DNA of 64,000 nucleotides from Planococcus soli (GCF_016881065.1 NZ_WXYN01000007.1:1-64000); one strand, 5' to 3'; numbered from the stretch's first letter, positions 16,840 through 26,202 are shown. The notes: a model not told the origin generated them from the letters alone. A program made the numbers and translations.

Positions 16840-19458
16840 TTACTTTTTCTTGCCAAATGGCCACCAGACACCCCGGTCAAAGGATACTGAAATTGCCGGT
16901 ATCAATAATGGCAGGACGATCAATCCGTACAGCAGCAATCCAGTAATGACGATGGTTGCAATCTGCACAAGGCTCAAGACTCCGGATGGCATCATGGCAC
17001 CGAATGTACCTGCTAAAATGATCGCTGCTGTGATGATGACAGTTCCCATCTTCGCCATCGATGTACGCATCGCATCGCGAACGGTGATGCCGTTAAATGA
17101 CTCTTCTCGGAACCGGTCGAGCAGGAAAATCGAGTAGTCGACTCCGAGCGCCACCAGCATGACAAAGCCAAAGAATGGCACTGCCCAGCTGATGCCATCA
17201 TATCCGAGACCGTTGACAAAGATTAATTCCGCAATGGAAATCGATGTGTAGTACGTCAACAACAGCGATCCAATCATATACAAAGGCATGATCAATGACC
17301 GGAAAAGAATTGCCAGCACAACAAACAGGCTGATCAGCATGATGATCACGGTATTCGTAAAGTCACTGGAAGATACTTCTTCCAAATCGCTGTTGATGCT
17401 CGAAATCCCGCTGAATGCAATTTCCGCGCTTTCAAGCGGTGTTCCGGCTACAGAGCGTTCCACCGTTTCCTTAATCTCAGAAGTAATGACAATGGCTTCA
17501 TGAGAGTATGGATCTTCCGACAAGATGACTTCCATCATCATTCCTGTGCCGTCGGCAAAAGAATAACGGTCCAATACCTGTTCAAAATCAGCGCTTTCAA
17601 GTGTGCCTTCCGGAATGAACAGGCCCGTATCGCGAACAGCTTCGCTGCCGCTCATTTCCTCCATCATATCGACAGCTTCCGTCAAACCGGTTTCAATTTC
17701 TGCCAGGCCATCGTTTGAAACACCGACTCCATCTGCCAATTGCGTTAACCCGGCACTAAGTTCTGCTGTTTGGCCTGCTGCGCCAGCCAAACCTTGCTGA
17801 ATTTCCGACAACCCGCCGTTGATCTGGGCCAAAGCACCAACAGTTTGTTGAATGTTGCCTGTTTGCTGCAGACCTTGAGAAACCTGTTCCAATTGCTGAT
17901 TGATCTGGCCGAGCCCTGCTGCCGCCTCGTCCAGTCCTTCCGAATCACCCGTTTGTTCACTGATGGCCGTTAAGTTGGTTTGGACTTCTGATAGCCCTGC
18001 CTGCACTTCACCGATTCCACCGCGTGCTTCGCCAAGCCCATCCGCCAGCAAGCCAAGCTGCTCGTCGACGTAAAGCTCATCGATTACTTCTCCCGTTGGA
18101 CGCGTAATGGATCGAACCGTTTCAACCCCATCAATTTTTTCGATTTCTGCACTTAACGATTCAAAATACGGGACAGTTGATCGGTCCGCCAATGAGTCTT
18201 CTGACTTCACAATCACTTGAACAGGCAGTGAATCACCTTGTCCAAAGCCTTCTTCAATCGCACGCAAGCCTTTCACCGATTCATATTCCGAACCAATTTC
18301 ATCTACTGTATTAAATGACAAAGAATTATCGTATGTGAACAGCAAAGGCACTGTAATCACAGCTACCACCAGCATCGACAACAATGGCCGGTTGATCGAC
18401 AGCTTGCTCATGGTGACCCATAGTTTGCTGTCATTATGGGAAGCTGATTTTTTCGCCGGCCAAAATAGTTTTTCTCTCAATAAAGACATGAAAAACGGCA
18501 CGATGGTGTATAGAACCAGCAGCAGGACGAAAATTCCAACAGCTACCGCTACTGCAGATTTAAAAATCGGAAATTCGGCAAAGCCGATGGCAAAAAACCC
18601 GATAAATACAGCGATTCCGCTGATCAGCAACGTTCGGCCTGCCGTTTTGTAAGTATTAATAATTGACTGTTCTACACCATGTCCTGCCGAAAGTTCTTCT
18701 TTATAGCGGCTCAACAGCAGGATACAATAATCTGTTCCGATTCCGAATAGAATTGCCACCAGGAATATTTGCGTATAGTTGGATACCGGGAATCCGAACC
18801 AATCGATGAAAAACGCAACCAGTGACTGGCTCAATAAATATGTGATTCCGACTGCCACAAGCGGTATAAACGGTGTCACAATTGAACGGAAAACGGCCAG
18901 CAATAAACCAAAAATCAAGACAACCGTGATAATTTCGGTGCGCTTTAATCCTTCCTGTGCACTAATGTTGACATCATTATTAATGATGGCTTCTCCCGTC
19001 ACATAGGCGGTCAAATCTTCAGGAATAATGGTCTCCCTGATGGTATCGGCAACAGTGTTCACTTCTTCGTCCGTTCCATCAACTGTAATGGGCATCAAAA
19101 CCGTTTGGCGGTCTTCCGAAATGAGCTGGCTTTCCAGTTCTTCGCTTTCAACCGGATTTAAGACGCTCGTCACCGGCTCTCCCAGTGCTTCGATATCTGC
19201 TGCCATCTGTTCGAGCGTTTCGCGCATCGAATCCGTCAGTTCACTTTCCAGCGGCATGACGAGAGAAATTGTTTGGTCCGAGGCATCCGCATCCGTCAGA
19301 ATACTTGAAGCGATTTGCGAAGAAGCTTCATCAGACAGCTGAAACGATCCTGCCTGTTCTGCCTGCTCCGTTAAATTAGGCGCCAATAAGAATAAGGCGA
19401 CTGTTAATACTATCAATCCTATGGCAATCGGCCATTTGAATTTTAATACGCTATGCAT
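16840..19458 (-). CDS. MMPL/RND-family export protein (YdgH-like)
   Basis: 872 residues with two halves of six membrane helices each, every half carrying a large extracellular loop after its first helix, as in MMPL transporters. GTDYCILLLSRYKEE and GVDYSIFLLDRFREE are the twin conserved proton-relay motifs. The first periplasmic-type loop includes a long Gln/Gly/Leu repetitive helical region (about residues 470-590). It lies 3 bases after a MarR gene, the arrangement of B. subtilis ydgG-ydgH, so it is likely a MarR-controlled lipid or drug exporter. Confidence 0.9.
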   Translation of the reverse strand: MHSVLKFKWPIAIGLIVLTVALFLLAPNLTEQAEQAGSFQLSDEASSQIASSILTDADASDQTISLVMPLESELTDSMRETLEQMAADIEALGEPVTSVLNPVESEELESQLISEDRQTVLMPITVDGTDEEVNTVADTIRETIIPEDLTAYVTGEAIINNDVNISAQEGLKRTEIITVVLIFGLLLAVFRSIVTPFIPLVAVGITYLLSQSLVAFFIDWFGFPVSNYTQIFLVAILFGIGTDYCILLLSRYKEELSAGHGVEQSIINTYKTAGRTLLISGIAVFIGFFAIGFAEFPIFKSAVAVAVGIFVLLLVLYTIVPFFMSLLREKLFWPAKKSASHNDSKLWVTMSKLSINRPLLSMLVVAVITVPLLFTYDNSLSFNTVDEIGSEYESVKGLRAIEEGFGQGDSLPVQVIVKSEDSLADRSTVPYFESLSAEIEKIDGVETVRSITRPTGEVIDELYVDEQLGLLADGLGEARGGIGEVQAGLSEVQTNLTAISEQTGDSEGLDEAAAGLGQINQQLEQVSQGLQQTGNIQQTVGALAQINGGLSEIQQGLAGAAGQTAELSAGLTQLADGVGVSNDGLAEIETGLTEAVDMMEEMSGSEAVRDTGLFIPEGTLESADFEQVLDRYSFADGTGMMMEVILSEDPYSHEAIVITSEIKETVERSVAGTPLESAEIAFSGISSINSDLEEVSSSDFTNTVIIMLISLFVVLAILFRSLIMPLYMIGSLLLTYYTSISIAELIFVNGLGYDGISWAVPFFGFVMLVALGVDYSIFLLDRFREESFNGITVRDAMRTSMAKMGTVIITAAIILAGTFGAMMPSGVLSLVQIATIVITGLLLYGLIVLPLLIPAISVSFDRGVWWPFGKKK

Positions 19459-19461
19459 CTG

Positions 19462-19905
19462 TTACACTCCATCCATTTTTATGATCGTTTTCAGCTTCCG
19501 GAAAATCGCGAGAAATTGCTCTATTTCTTCATCCGCAATATTTTCGGACATCAGCTTCTCGAGATAATCCGTCAACACCTTGTCCAGCTCCGCCAAAACC
19601 GTTTGGCCTTTATCCGTCAGTTCCAGCAACTTTTCCCGCCTGTCTGTTGTTTCGACGATCTGAATTACTTCTTTTTGAAGCAGTTTTTTTATGCGGCTCG
19701 AAATTGCACTTTTATGTACGGCTTGCATGACAGCCAGTCTGGCTGAAGTAACCCTTTTTTCTTTGCTGATCAGCTTGAGCAATTGAATTTGTTCAGGCGA
19801 ATACTCTTTCCACAAAGGGTGATCAACAGATTTGATTACCCTTTCAGTTCCGTAAATCATGACATCTTGAAAAAGATCTACCGCTTCTTGTATTCGTTTG
19901 TCCAT
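19462..19905 (-). CDS. MarR-family transcriptional regulator
   Basis: 147 residues with a winged helix-turn-helix (about residues 35-100: LLKLISKEKRVTSARLAVMQ... RIKKLLQKEVIQIVETTDRREKLLELT). First gene of a two-gene operon with the MMPL exporter, whose ribosome site overlaps the stop codon of this gene. A perfect inverted repeat in its promoter suggests autoregulation. The ligand is unknown. Confidence 0.9.
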   Translation of the reverse strand: MDKRIQEAVDLFQDVMIYGTERVIKSVDHPLWKEYSPEQIQLLKLISKEKRVTSARLAVMQAVHKSAISSRIKKLLQKEVIQIVETTDRREKLLELTDKGQTVLAELDKVLTDYLEKLMSENIADEEIEQFLAIFRKLKTIIKMDGV

Positions 19906-19909
19906 AATA

Positions 19910-19950
19910 GTTTACCCCCTCAACCAATAATAATAGTCTAGGGGGTAAAC
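19910..19950 (-). promoter_or_regulatory. Candidate operator of the MarR/MMPL operon
   Basis: GTTTACCCCCT (19910-19920) and AGGGGGTAAAC (19940-19950) form a perfect 11-base inverted repeat with centres 30 bases apart. One half lies between -35 and -10 of the promoter; the other covers the ribosome site. A dimer bound here would block transcription. Confidence 0.7.
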
Positions 19951-19963
19951 CTTCTATGGTCAA
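19935..19963 (-). promoter_or_regulatory. Promoter of the MarR/MMPL operon
   Basis: On the minus strand TTGACC, 17-base spacer, TAGACT, about 30 bases before the marR start. Confidence 0.7.
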
Positions 19964-19982
19964 GAAAGAACCGCAATTCCAC

Positions 19983-20015
19983 AAAAAAAACCTGTGAACA
20001 TAAAGTTCACAGGTT
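19983..20015 (-). terminator. Terminator of the AI-2E family permease gene
   Basis: AACCTGTGAAC and GTTCACAGGTT, followed by T8 on the minus strand. Confidence 0.9.
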
Positions 20016-20019
20016 GCGT

Positions 20020-21102
20020 TTATTCAATATCACGCGTAGCCGTATTGCGTATTTCACTTCGTCTTGCGTATACATTTTTCGCGATGGTCTTAATTACGGC
20101 ATATACCGGAATTGCTAAAATGATTCCCCAAAGACCGGCGATATTTCCTGCCGCCAGGATCAAGGTAATGACCGTCAGCGGATGAACGTCGAGCGATTTT
20201 CCCATAACATTCGGCGTGATGAAATTGCTTTCGATCTGCTGTGCGACCAGCATGATAATGGCTACATACACTGCCATGATCGGTTCTTGCACAAGCGCAA
20301 TGATAATGGCTGGAATGACTGCAATGTAAGGCCCCAAAAATGGAATGACGTTGGTCGCCATACCGATCAGCGCCAACAGCAGTGCATAGTCCAGTCCAAT
20401 GATCAGGTAGCCGATCAGCAGCATAATTCCCACCAGGAAACTGACAAACAGCTGCCCCTGGATATAGGCCTGCAAGGTTTCATCGATGTCATGCAAGGTT
20501 TTGCGGATCCATTTTTTGCGTTCCCCGGAAAAAAATCCGGAAACGAATGGAACAAATTTCTTATGGTCAACCAATAAGTAAACCAAGAAAAACGGCACTA
20601 ACACCAAGGTGATGACACCTGAGACAAAGCTGGTGATAAAGGAAAGAATCCATCCCCCGACATCACCAAGCCGATCGCCAATTTGTCCGGTCATGCCATT
20701 CAGCTGCTCTTCAATGGAATCAGGAAGCCGATCACGCTGGTCGAATATGTATTGACCGTATTCTTCCACACTTTCAATTATTTCAGGTCCATTATCTACC
20801 AGTGAATTGATTTGTTCTGTAACAATCGGTCCGATCATTACATAGAACAAATAGAACACCAAGATAATGGATAGCAGAACCGTTAGAACTGCAGCCCATT
20901 TCGGAAATCTTTTCTTCATTAGAAAATTCAAAATCGGTCTTGTCAGATAGAACAAGACGCCTCCCAACAACAATGGAACAAAAATTGTTCCTGCAATAAT
21001 GAATAAGGGATCAAAAATTCCTTGTACTTCAATAAATAATCGAATGATGACTAAAGCCAGGATAATTCCTACTCCCGCTTGAAACCAAAGCTTGTTCGTC
21101 AA
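20020..21102 (-). CDS. AI-2E family transporter (PerM/YtvI-type permease)
   Basis: About 360 residues with eight hydrophobic segments and the conserved C-terminal half of PF01594: GLDYALLLALIGMATNVIPFLGPYIAVIPA and MGKSLDVHPLTVITLILAAG. Members include autoinducer-2 exporters and Na/H antiporter-like proteins; the substrate here is unknown. The GTG at 21111 is directly against AAAGGAAG; TTG at 21102 is 8 bases away and is preferred. A paralogue occurs at 41536-42630. Confidence 0.88.
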   Translation of the reverse strand: MTNKLWFQAGVGIILALVIIRLFIEVQGIFDPLFIIAGTIFVPLLLGGVLFYLTRPILNFLMKKRFPKWAAVLTVLLSIILVFYLFYVMIGPIVTEQINSLVDNGPEIIESVEEYGQYIFDQRDRLPDSIEEQLNGMTGQIGDRLGDVGGWILSFITSFVSGVITLVLVPFFLVYLLVDHKKFVPFVSGFFSGERKKWIRKTLHDIDETLQAYIQGQLFVSFLVGIMLLIGYLIIGLDYALLLALIGMATNVIPFLGPYIAVIPAIIIALVQEPIMAVYVAIIMLVAQQIESNFITPNVMGKSLDVHPLTVITLILAAGNIAGLWGIILAIPVYAVIKTIAKNVYARRSEIRNTATRDIE

Positions 21103-21248
21103 GCGCCACACTTCCTTTCTTTCAATAGTATACCCAGTTTATCATGAAAGTATGGTATTATATTTTTTTATGTTATTTTGAAATTATCGCGTAAAAAGGA
21201 AATTCTAACAAACAAAATATGCGATCAAGCAATGGAGGATTTATTCCA

Positions 21249-22079
21249 ATGGACCAATTATGGCTTACAATTAAATTTTTGCTTCTCGGCCTATTTCAAG
21301 GACTTACTGAACCAATTCCCATTTCTTCAAGCGGGCACTTATTAATCGCGCAATACTTTTTGGACGTACAGATCGAAGGAAGTGTTTCAACTTTCGCATT
21401 GCTCGTCAACAGCGCTTCGCTGATTGCGGTACTGATTATTTACCGCGATGACATCAAGCGCCTGGTCATCAACGGATTAAAGTACTTTACGGTTAAAAAT
21501 GCAGAAACAAAGCGTGACTTCCTGTTCGTTGTCTACCTCGTAGTCGCAACAATTCCCGCTGGGGTTATCGGCTTGCTGTTCCAGGATGCGATTGATGAGA
21601 ATCTTTCGACCATTGTCACAGTCGGTTTGACCTTAATCGTAACTGGTTTCGGCCTCTGGTGGATCCGCAATATGCGCGGACAGCGAAATGACGGCAACAT
21701 GACGATGAAAGATGCAGTCATCATTGGCTGCGCCCAGGCAGTAGCACTTATTCCAGGAATCAGCCGAAGCGGCGCTACCATTGTTGCAGCTATGGCACGT
21801 GGCATTAATCAGGAAACCGCTCTACGCTTCTCTTTCCTGTTGTTTATTCCGATCAGCCTGGGTGGCGCTGTCCTCAGCATTACCGACATCGTCAATGATG
21901 ACAACCTGGCTTCCATGGCAGTCCCCTACATCATGGCGTTCCTGGGATCTCTTGTCGCTTCTTACTTCTCACTCAAATGGTTCATGAACATCATGGCAAA
22001 AGGCCAATTAAAGTATTTTGCAATTTACTGCTTTATCGTTGGTCCTCTTGTCGTTCTGGCATGGTTGGTATTAAATTAA
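21249..22079 (+). CDS. uppP: Undecaprenyl-diphosphatase
   Basis: 276 residues from the ATG at 21249 (GGAGG 12 bases before). A polytopic membrane enzyme with the two BacA/UppP active-site motifs, [14 protein letters not shown] (residues 15-28) and PGISRSGAT near residue 170. It dephosphorylates C55-PP to C55-P on the outer face in peptidoglycan lipid recycling and confers bacitracin tolerance. Single gene with its own terminator. Confidence 0.95.
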   Translation: MDQLWLTIKFLLLGLFQGLTEPIPISSSGHLLIAQYFLDVQIEGSVSTFALLVNSASLIAVLIIYRDDIKRLVINGLKYFTVKNAETKRDFLFVVYLVVATIPAGVIGLLFQDAIDENLSTIVTVGLTLIVTGFGLWWIRNMRGQRNDGNMTMKDAVIIGCAQAVALIPGISRSGATIVAAMARGINQETALRFSFLLFIPISLGGAVLSITDIVNDDNLASMAVPYIMAFLGSLVASYFSLKWFMNIMAKGQLKYFAIYCFIVGPLVVLAWLVLN

Positions 22080-22081
22080 TT

Positions 22082-22128
22082 AAAAGAGACGACCTTTCAA
22101 TTTTGATTGAAAGGTCGTCTCTTTTTTA
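22082..22128. terminator. Strong terminator between uppP and the CAP protein gene
   Basis: AAAAGAGACGACCTTTCAA pairs with TTGAAAGGTCGTCTCTTTT, followed by T-runs both ways. Confidence 0.95.
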
Positions 22129-23253
22129 TCGGTTAAAGAAATTAGCCGTATAATAGGGTTGATTCTCTGCGTTGAACGCTGTGCCTATACCAAGAAAACC
22201 AAAATCGGGTTTTACGATATTTTCACGATGTCCCATGGAATTCATCAATCCTTCATGGGCAAAAATACTGCTGTATTGCCCATATGCCAAGTTCTCACCG
22301 GCCACATAAAACGCGATATCGTCTTCATTCATCCGGTCAAACGGTGACTGGCCCACCAGGTTGGTGTGGCTGAAATACTTATTTTCCGCCATATCGTCGC
22401 TATGCTTGCGGGCCGTCAGTTTAGTCTGTTCATCCCACTTCAATAGCGGCAGATTACGTTGAATACGCGCGGAATTGGTTAATTCAAAAAGCAGGTATTC
22501 ATATCCTTCTTTCAACTCTTCGTTCGCTTCTGCGTATATTCCAGGACGCGCCTTCTCCAGCTCTTTATGGATAACTTGCACAGCAGTCACTGTATCTTCT
22601 TCATGGATATCATAAAAAACGGTTGTATAAGTATTCTCGGTTTTAAATACATCGTATTCTTCCCCAGTATCGAGTATATATTGAACGTTTCCTTTTTGTA
22701 GGCTTTTCAGCGGAACCCCAAGCAACGAACGGACTTCCGATTTAGTAGAATCCATCGTTATTCCTTCCGTAGAAGAAATCAAATCCTGGTTTGTGAACAT
22801 TCCATTCACTTTTCCATCCTCATCGTAAGACAAGAGCACATAATTTTGATAATCCTGATGGTAGCTATGCCAGTCAGTGCCATACTCATTCCGCATTAAC
22901 CGAAGTGGCATTCCCACTTTTTCCTGCGCTTCGTCCTTGTCCATACCAAGCGTAACATTATGGACCGCAAACAAGGCATCAGGTTCGGCCAATTCCGGTT
23001 TTGCCACAGCCTCCGGCATTTCAAGAGAGCTGGAAGCAATCATAGACCGCAGTTCAGTACCCACACGCGAAGTAAAATTTCGAGCGCCATCAAACGCTTG
23101 GGATACTTCCGGATCTTCGGTGATGTTCTCAATTGTGCGATCGACAGAATCCAAGAAACTTAAATCGACATATTCACCCACTGGTTCTTCCCAAATCGGG
23201 CGCGCAAAAAAAACCGCCAGCAACAAAACCATCAACCAAAAAAGTTTCCGCAC
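22126..23253 (-). CDS. CAP-domain (SCP/PR-1-like) secreted protein, YlbC/YkwD-like
   Basis: About 375 residues. N-terminal signal anchor, then a CAP-associated domain (about residues 95-225; LGMDKDEAQEKVGMPLRL) and a CAP domain (about 250-378) with LTARKHSDDMAENKYFSH and MGHRENIV, which hold the conserved His and Glu. In Bacillus these are spore or envelope-associated proteins of uncertain activity. Candidate starts GTG 23262 and ATG 23259 lie inside the AAGAGGTGATG site, so GTG at 23253 is preferred. Confidence 0.85.
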   Translation of the reverse strand: MRKLFWLMVLLLAVFFARPIWEEPVGEYVDLSFLDSVDRTIENITEDPEVSQAFDGARNFTSRVGTELRSMIASSSLEMPEAVAKPELAEPDALFAVHNVTLGMDKDEAQEKVGMPLRLMRNEYGTDWHSYHQDYQNYVLLSYDEDGKVNGMFTNQDLISSTEGITMDSTKSEVRSLLGVPLKSLQKGNVQYILDTGEEYDVFKTENTYTTVFYDIHEEDTVTAVQVIHKELEKARPGIYAEANEELKEGYEYLLFELTNSARIQRNLPLLKWDEQTKLTARKHSDDMAENKYFSHTNLVGQSPFDRMNEDDIAFYVAGENLAYGQYSSIFAHEGLMNSMGHRENIVKPDFGFLGIGTAFNAENQPYYTANFFNR

Positions 23254-23320
23254 ACACATCACCTCTTACCCTACAGTTTAATCGCAAACGTATCATCCAC
23301 AAAGCAAAACGCCTTTGTGA

Positions 23321-23443
23321 AAGAAAAGCGGAGGCAGCCGTTAAGCCCCGACAAGCGCTGTAAGCCTTATCGGTAATGGCGGTCTTTGCCATTGCTGGTA
23401 AGGCTGAAGCGACTCGAGGGGCTGGCTGCCGGAGTCTGGACAA
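23321..23443. repeat. Dispersed hairpin repeat, array copy 1
   Basis: AAGAAAAGCGGAGG ... GGAGTCTGGACAA. Outer arms GGCAGCC and GGCTGCC pair exactly; inner arms AGCCCC and GGGGCT; tip ATGGC/GCCAT with loop GGTCTTT. Compare the AGCGCCC/GGGCGCT arms elsewhere: the arm sequence differs but pairing is kept. Confidence 0.85.
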
Positions 23444-23563
23444 AGAAAAGTGGAGGCGAACGTGTAGCTCTGCCGGGCATAAGACAAACCGGCGAAGCGG
23501 CGGTCTTTGCCGCATAGCTGGGTTGGCTTATGACCCAAAGAGCTGGGCGCCGGAGCTGGACAA
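23444..23563. repeat. Dispersed hairpin repeat, array copy 2
   Basis: Inner arms AGCTCT and AGAGCT, GGGCATAAG and CTTATGACCC, tip GCGGC/GCCGC; ends GGAGCTGGACAA. The outer arms (AGGCGAAC, GGGCGCC) are partly mismatched here, so this copy is beginning to decay. Confidence 0.8.
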
Positions 23564-23565
23564 CA

Positions 23566-23688
23566 AGAAAAGCGGAAGCTGCCATCTAGATTCGACGGGC
23601 ATAAGACGCTCTGACGTAGCGGCATTTCTTCAGCCGCACAGCCAGAGTGGCTTATGACCCTAGAATCTGGCAGCTGGAGGCTGGACAA
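23566..23688. repeat. Dispersed hairpin repeat, array copy 3
   Basis: Outer arms AGCTGCCA and TGGCAGCT (8 perfect pairs), inner AGATTC/GAATCT, CTCTG/CAGAG and GCGGC/GCCGC; ends GGAGGCTGGACAA. Confidence 0.85.
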
Positions 23689-23732
23689 TAAGAAAAGCGG
23701 AACCAGCCGTTAAGCCCCGACAAGCGCTACTA
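23689..23732. repeat. Truncated fourth copy of the hairpin array
   Basis: Left arm only (AAGAAAAGCGGAACCAGCCG, then TTAAGCCCCGACAAGCGCT), cut off before the popT terminator. The 23263-23779 gap is thus almost entirely repeat array; no gene is seen in it. Confidence 0.75.
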
Positions 23733-23736
23733 AATC

Positions 23737-23772
23737 AAAAGAGGGGCCATCAGTTATGATGGCCCCTCTTTT
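23737..23772. terminator. Terminator of the DUF368 gene
   Basis: AAAAGAGGGGCCATCA and TGATGGCCCCTCTTTT with a 4-base loop. Confidence 0.95.
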
Positions 23773-23778
23773 ATCCAA

Positions 23779-24612
23779 TTAAAACTCTTCTGTAATAGCC
23801 ATTTTTTTCGGCGAACTAAAAAGCAAAGTAACTGCCAGACCTAGAACAAACGTCACCAAGCTGGCGATGAGCGTGGCCGAATCGGTCGAGAATCCAGGAA
23901 ATACTACAAACAAAGACCCGATAATCAGACCGATAATCGCCGCATACGTAACGTAGGTAAAGTGTTCCAACAAATATTGGATCGCCTTGCTGCTGACGAT
24001 AAATCCAACGATAACTCCAGCACCGATAGCCAGCGCAACTGGAATGTTCAATGTAGTTAAAGCATTGATAGCCGTCGAATAGACACCCAGTAGCAACAGG
24101 ATAAACGAACCGCTGATTCCCGGCAGCAACATCGCCATACTTGCCAGCCAGCCGGAAAAGAACAGCGTGAAGAAGACAGGTATAGTAAGTGATGTAATCG
24201 GCGCCAAATTATCCTCTGTTGGAATAAAGGCGGTAACAGCTAACGCCGCTCCAATAACCACAAGGATAATCAGATGGCGTGAAGTGAAGTTCTTTTTAAC
24301 TTCCGCTTGTTTCATGATGTACGGAATAACGCCGATGATCAGCCCCATGAAGAAAAACTGCGTCGCTTCATAATGCTGCTCCAATAAATATTCAATAACC
24401 CGGCTGAACAGCAGCAGTGTAATGACAACTCCCAGACCAAGTGGCACTAAAAATCCGAGATGTTTTTTCCAATCCCGGCTGAAAAAGCCGCTGATTGCTT
24501 CCAATAAACGATCGTAAATTCCTAAAATAAACGCAATCGTGCCTCCGCTGACTCCAGGGATCAAATCACTGATGCCAATTAAGACGCCACGGTATATATT
24601 CTTCCATTCCAT
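23779..24612 (-). CDS. popT: DUF368-family polyprenyl-phosphate transporter (PopT-like)
   Basis: 277 residues, about eight membrane helices in two inverted halves. The twin DUF368 motifs are SDLIPGVSGGTIAFILGIY (residues 16-34) and MLLPGISGSFILLLLGVY near residue 161. The family was recently shown to flip undecaprenyl phosphate back to the cytoplasmic side (PopT), acting alongside DedA-type UptA. uppP lies 1.7 kb away, making this a small C55-P recycling neighbourhood, though the two are not an operon. The symbol follows the family, not direct evidence for this protein. Confidence 0.88.
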   Translation of the reverse strand: MEWKNIYRGVLIGISDLIPGVSGGTIAFILGIYDRLLEAISGFFSRDWKKHLGFLVPLGLGVVITLLLFSRVIEYLLEQHYEATQFFFMGLIIGVIPYIMKQAEVKKNFTSRHLIILVVIGAALAVTAFIPTEDNLAPITSLTIPVFFTLFFSGWLASMAMLLPGISGSFILLLLGVYSTAINALTTLNIPVALAIGAGVIVGFIVSSKAIQYLLEHFTYVTYAAIIGLIIGSLFVVFPGFSTDSATLIASLVTFVLGLAVTLLFSSPKKMAITEEF

Positions 24613-24711
24613 TCATCTAGTCTCCTTGTCTTAAAAATCACTTTAACCAGTATAGCATGTGTGAAATGGAAACTCGAGCATCACTTTAATCATTCCAATC
24701 CAGCGATAAAT

Positions 24712-25782
24712 CTAGCCTAATATCACTTTCGCTTCTTCCACGACGGTCCTCACAATTTCTGCTGCAGCCACTTCCTCAGTCAGGCTCCGGGTCGATTGCC
24801 CAGCCCATAACGACATGAATTCAGGATCATCGGCTTTTGCTGCCGCTGCCCGGATATCTTTGGTGATCGTATTTTGAGAAGGGAATGGCAAGGGGACAAT
24901 ACCGGTTTGTTCAAACTTCTCAATAAAATGATTTTTAATGCCGCGTGCCGGACGTCCCGAAAAGCTTTTGGTCACAACCGTGCTTTCCTCATTGCTTTTG
25001 AATAGCGCCTGCTTATAAGCTTTATGCGCACCCGATTCTTTAGAGCCGATAAAACGCGTACCGATTTGGACGCCTTGTGCCCCAAGAGCAAGCGAAGCTA
25101 CCAGCCCACGCCCATCAACGATTCCTCCTGCCGCAATGACTGGAATGCCAACAGCGTCCACTACCTGCGGAACTAAAGACAGCGTCCCAATCTGTGCCCC
25201 TGCCGGATGGCGATCAAGCGAAAAGCTGCTGCGGTGCCCTCCTGCTTCACTTCCTTGTGCCACTATAGCATCAGCTCCGGACGCTTCTGCCAGCTTTGCT
25301 TCTGCCACTGTTGTCACCATCACGACAATTTTGATTTGCTGTTCTTTAGCAGTTTTCATTTGCCCAGCTGACAGGCAGCCAAAAGCTGTACTAATAATGG
25401 GCACACCTTCTTCAACGCAAATATTAAACTGTTCTTCACTCCAATCCGGCGATTGATAGGAGGATTCAATTTCCTGAATCTTCAACTGCGAACGAAAAGG
25501 GCTTAATGCCTTCTGGACTTCTTCTAAACGGCTGAAATCATCCTGCACCGGTGCTGCAAAAATATTGACGCCAAACGGTTTTGCTGTTGCGGACTGGATT
25601 GCTTTGATTGCTTGCTGCAATGCACCGGGCGGCATATAGGCAGCCCCCAGAGTTCCAAGTCCTCCTGCATTACTGACTTCAACAACCAGCTCAACAGTGG
25701 TCGGTCCGCCCGCCATACCAGCTTGAATAATTGGATAATCAATTTTGAACAATTGACAGATTGCTGTTTCCATTGAAATCAT
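24712..25782 (-). CDS. Nitronate monooxygenase (2-nitropropane dioxygenase family)
   Basis: 356 residues from the ATG at 25782 (site GGTGGGGG); an ORF extending to 25905 has no site. An FMN-binding TIM barrel with PIIQAGMAGGPT at the N-terminus, AIVAQGSEAGGHR (flavin site, catalytic His) near residue 170 and VIAAGGIVDGRGL near residue 212. It oxidises toxic propionate-3-nitronate and related nitronates to carbonyls. Some relatives act in fatty-acid synthesis (FabK); the AGGHR motif fits nitronate monooxygenase best. Confidence 0.88.
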   Translation of the reverse strand: MISMETAICQLFKIDYPIIQAGMAGGPTTVELVVEVSNAGGLGTLGAAYMPPGALQQAIKAIQSATAKPFGVNIFAAPVQDDFSRLEEVQKALSPFRSQLKIQEIESSYQSPDWSEEQFNICVEEGVPIISTAFGCLSAGQMKTAKEQQIKIVVMVTTVAEAKLAEASGADAIVAQGSEAGGHRSSFSLDRHPAGAQIGTLSLVPQVVDAVGIPVIAAGGIVDGRGLVASLALGAQGVQIGTRFIGSKESGAHKAYKQALFKSNEESTVVTKSFSGRPARGIKNHFIEKFEQTGIVPLPFPSQNTITKDIRAAAAKADDPEFMSLWAGQSTRSLTEEVAAAEIVRTVVEEAKVILG

Positions 25783-25923
25783 GAATAGTCCCCCACCTTC
25801 GATTTGAATCTGATTTACTCTTGCTCCAAGTATCCCGTAAACGGCAATGTACAGCAATAGGGAACTTTCTTGCGTGATGCATCGTTCTTTATAGTAAGCA
25901 AACATGAGAAGGCGGGATTTAGT

Positions 25924-26202
25924 ATGAAGGGATTCCTTTCACTTTTGGGCATCACTTTAATTGTTGGAGCATGTGGATTAATCCTCTTATCTTTTTACGG
26001 CAATCCTTTGGAAAAAGTGATTAACCAGGAAAGAATGTACGCATATATCGAAACACGCCAGAACGACCTGCCAGAAATTCCGCCGCAAAATCAGGTGACT
26101 ACTGACATTCCTGAACAGGCAGCTTTCACCACTACAGCTTTTACAGCAATTGACAACAGCTGTGACAGAGCCTCCTTGAACGACAAAAGCCGACTCGAAT
26201 GA
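25924..26202 (+). CDS. Small membrane-anchored hypothetical protein
   Basis: 92 residues starting MKGFLSLLGITLIVGACGLI with a ribosome site AAGGCGGG. One N-terminal hydrophobic segment (residues 4-25) and a polar extracellular tail. The sequence IVGACG resembles a lipobox but sits in mid-helix, so I do not call it a lipoprotein. The last codons and stop are inside the terminator at 26185-26219. No family recognised. Confidence 0.65.
   Translation: MKGFLSLLGITLIVGACGLILLSFYGNPLEKVINQERMYAYIETRQNDLPEIPPQNQVTTDIPEQAAFTTTAFTAIDNSCDRASLNDKSRLE

Noticed and set aside
23341-23700. Several 70-115-codon ORFs in the repeat array
   Set aside because: They are open frames within structured non-coding repeats, without ribosome sites, and change with each repeat copy.
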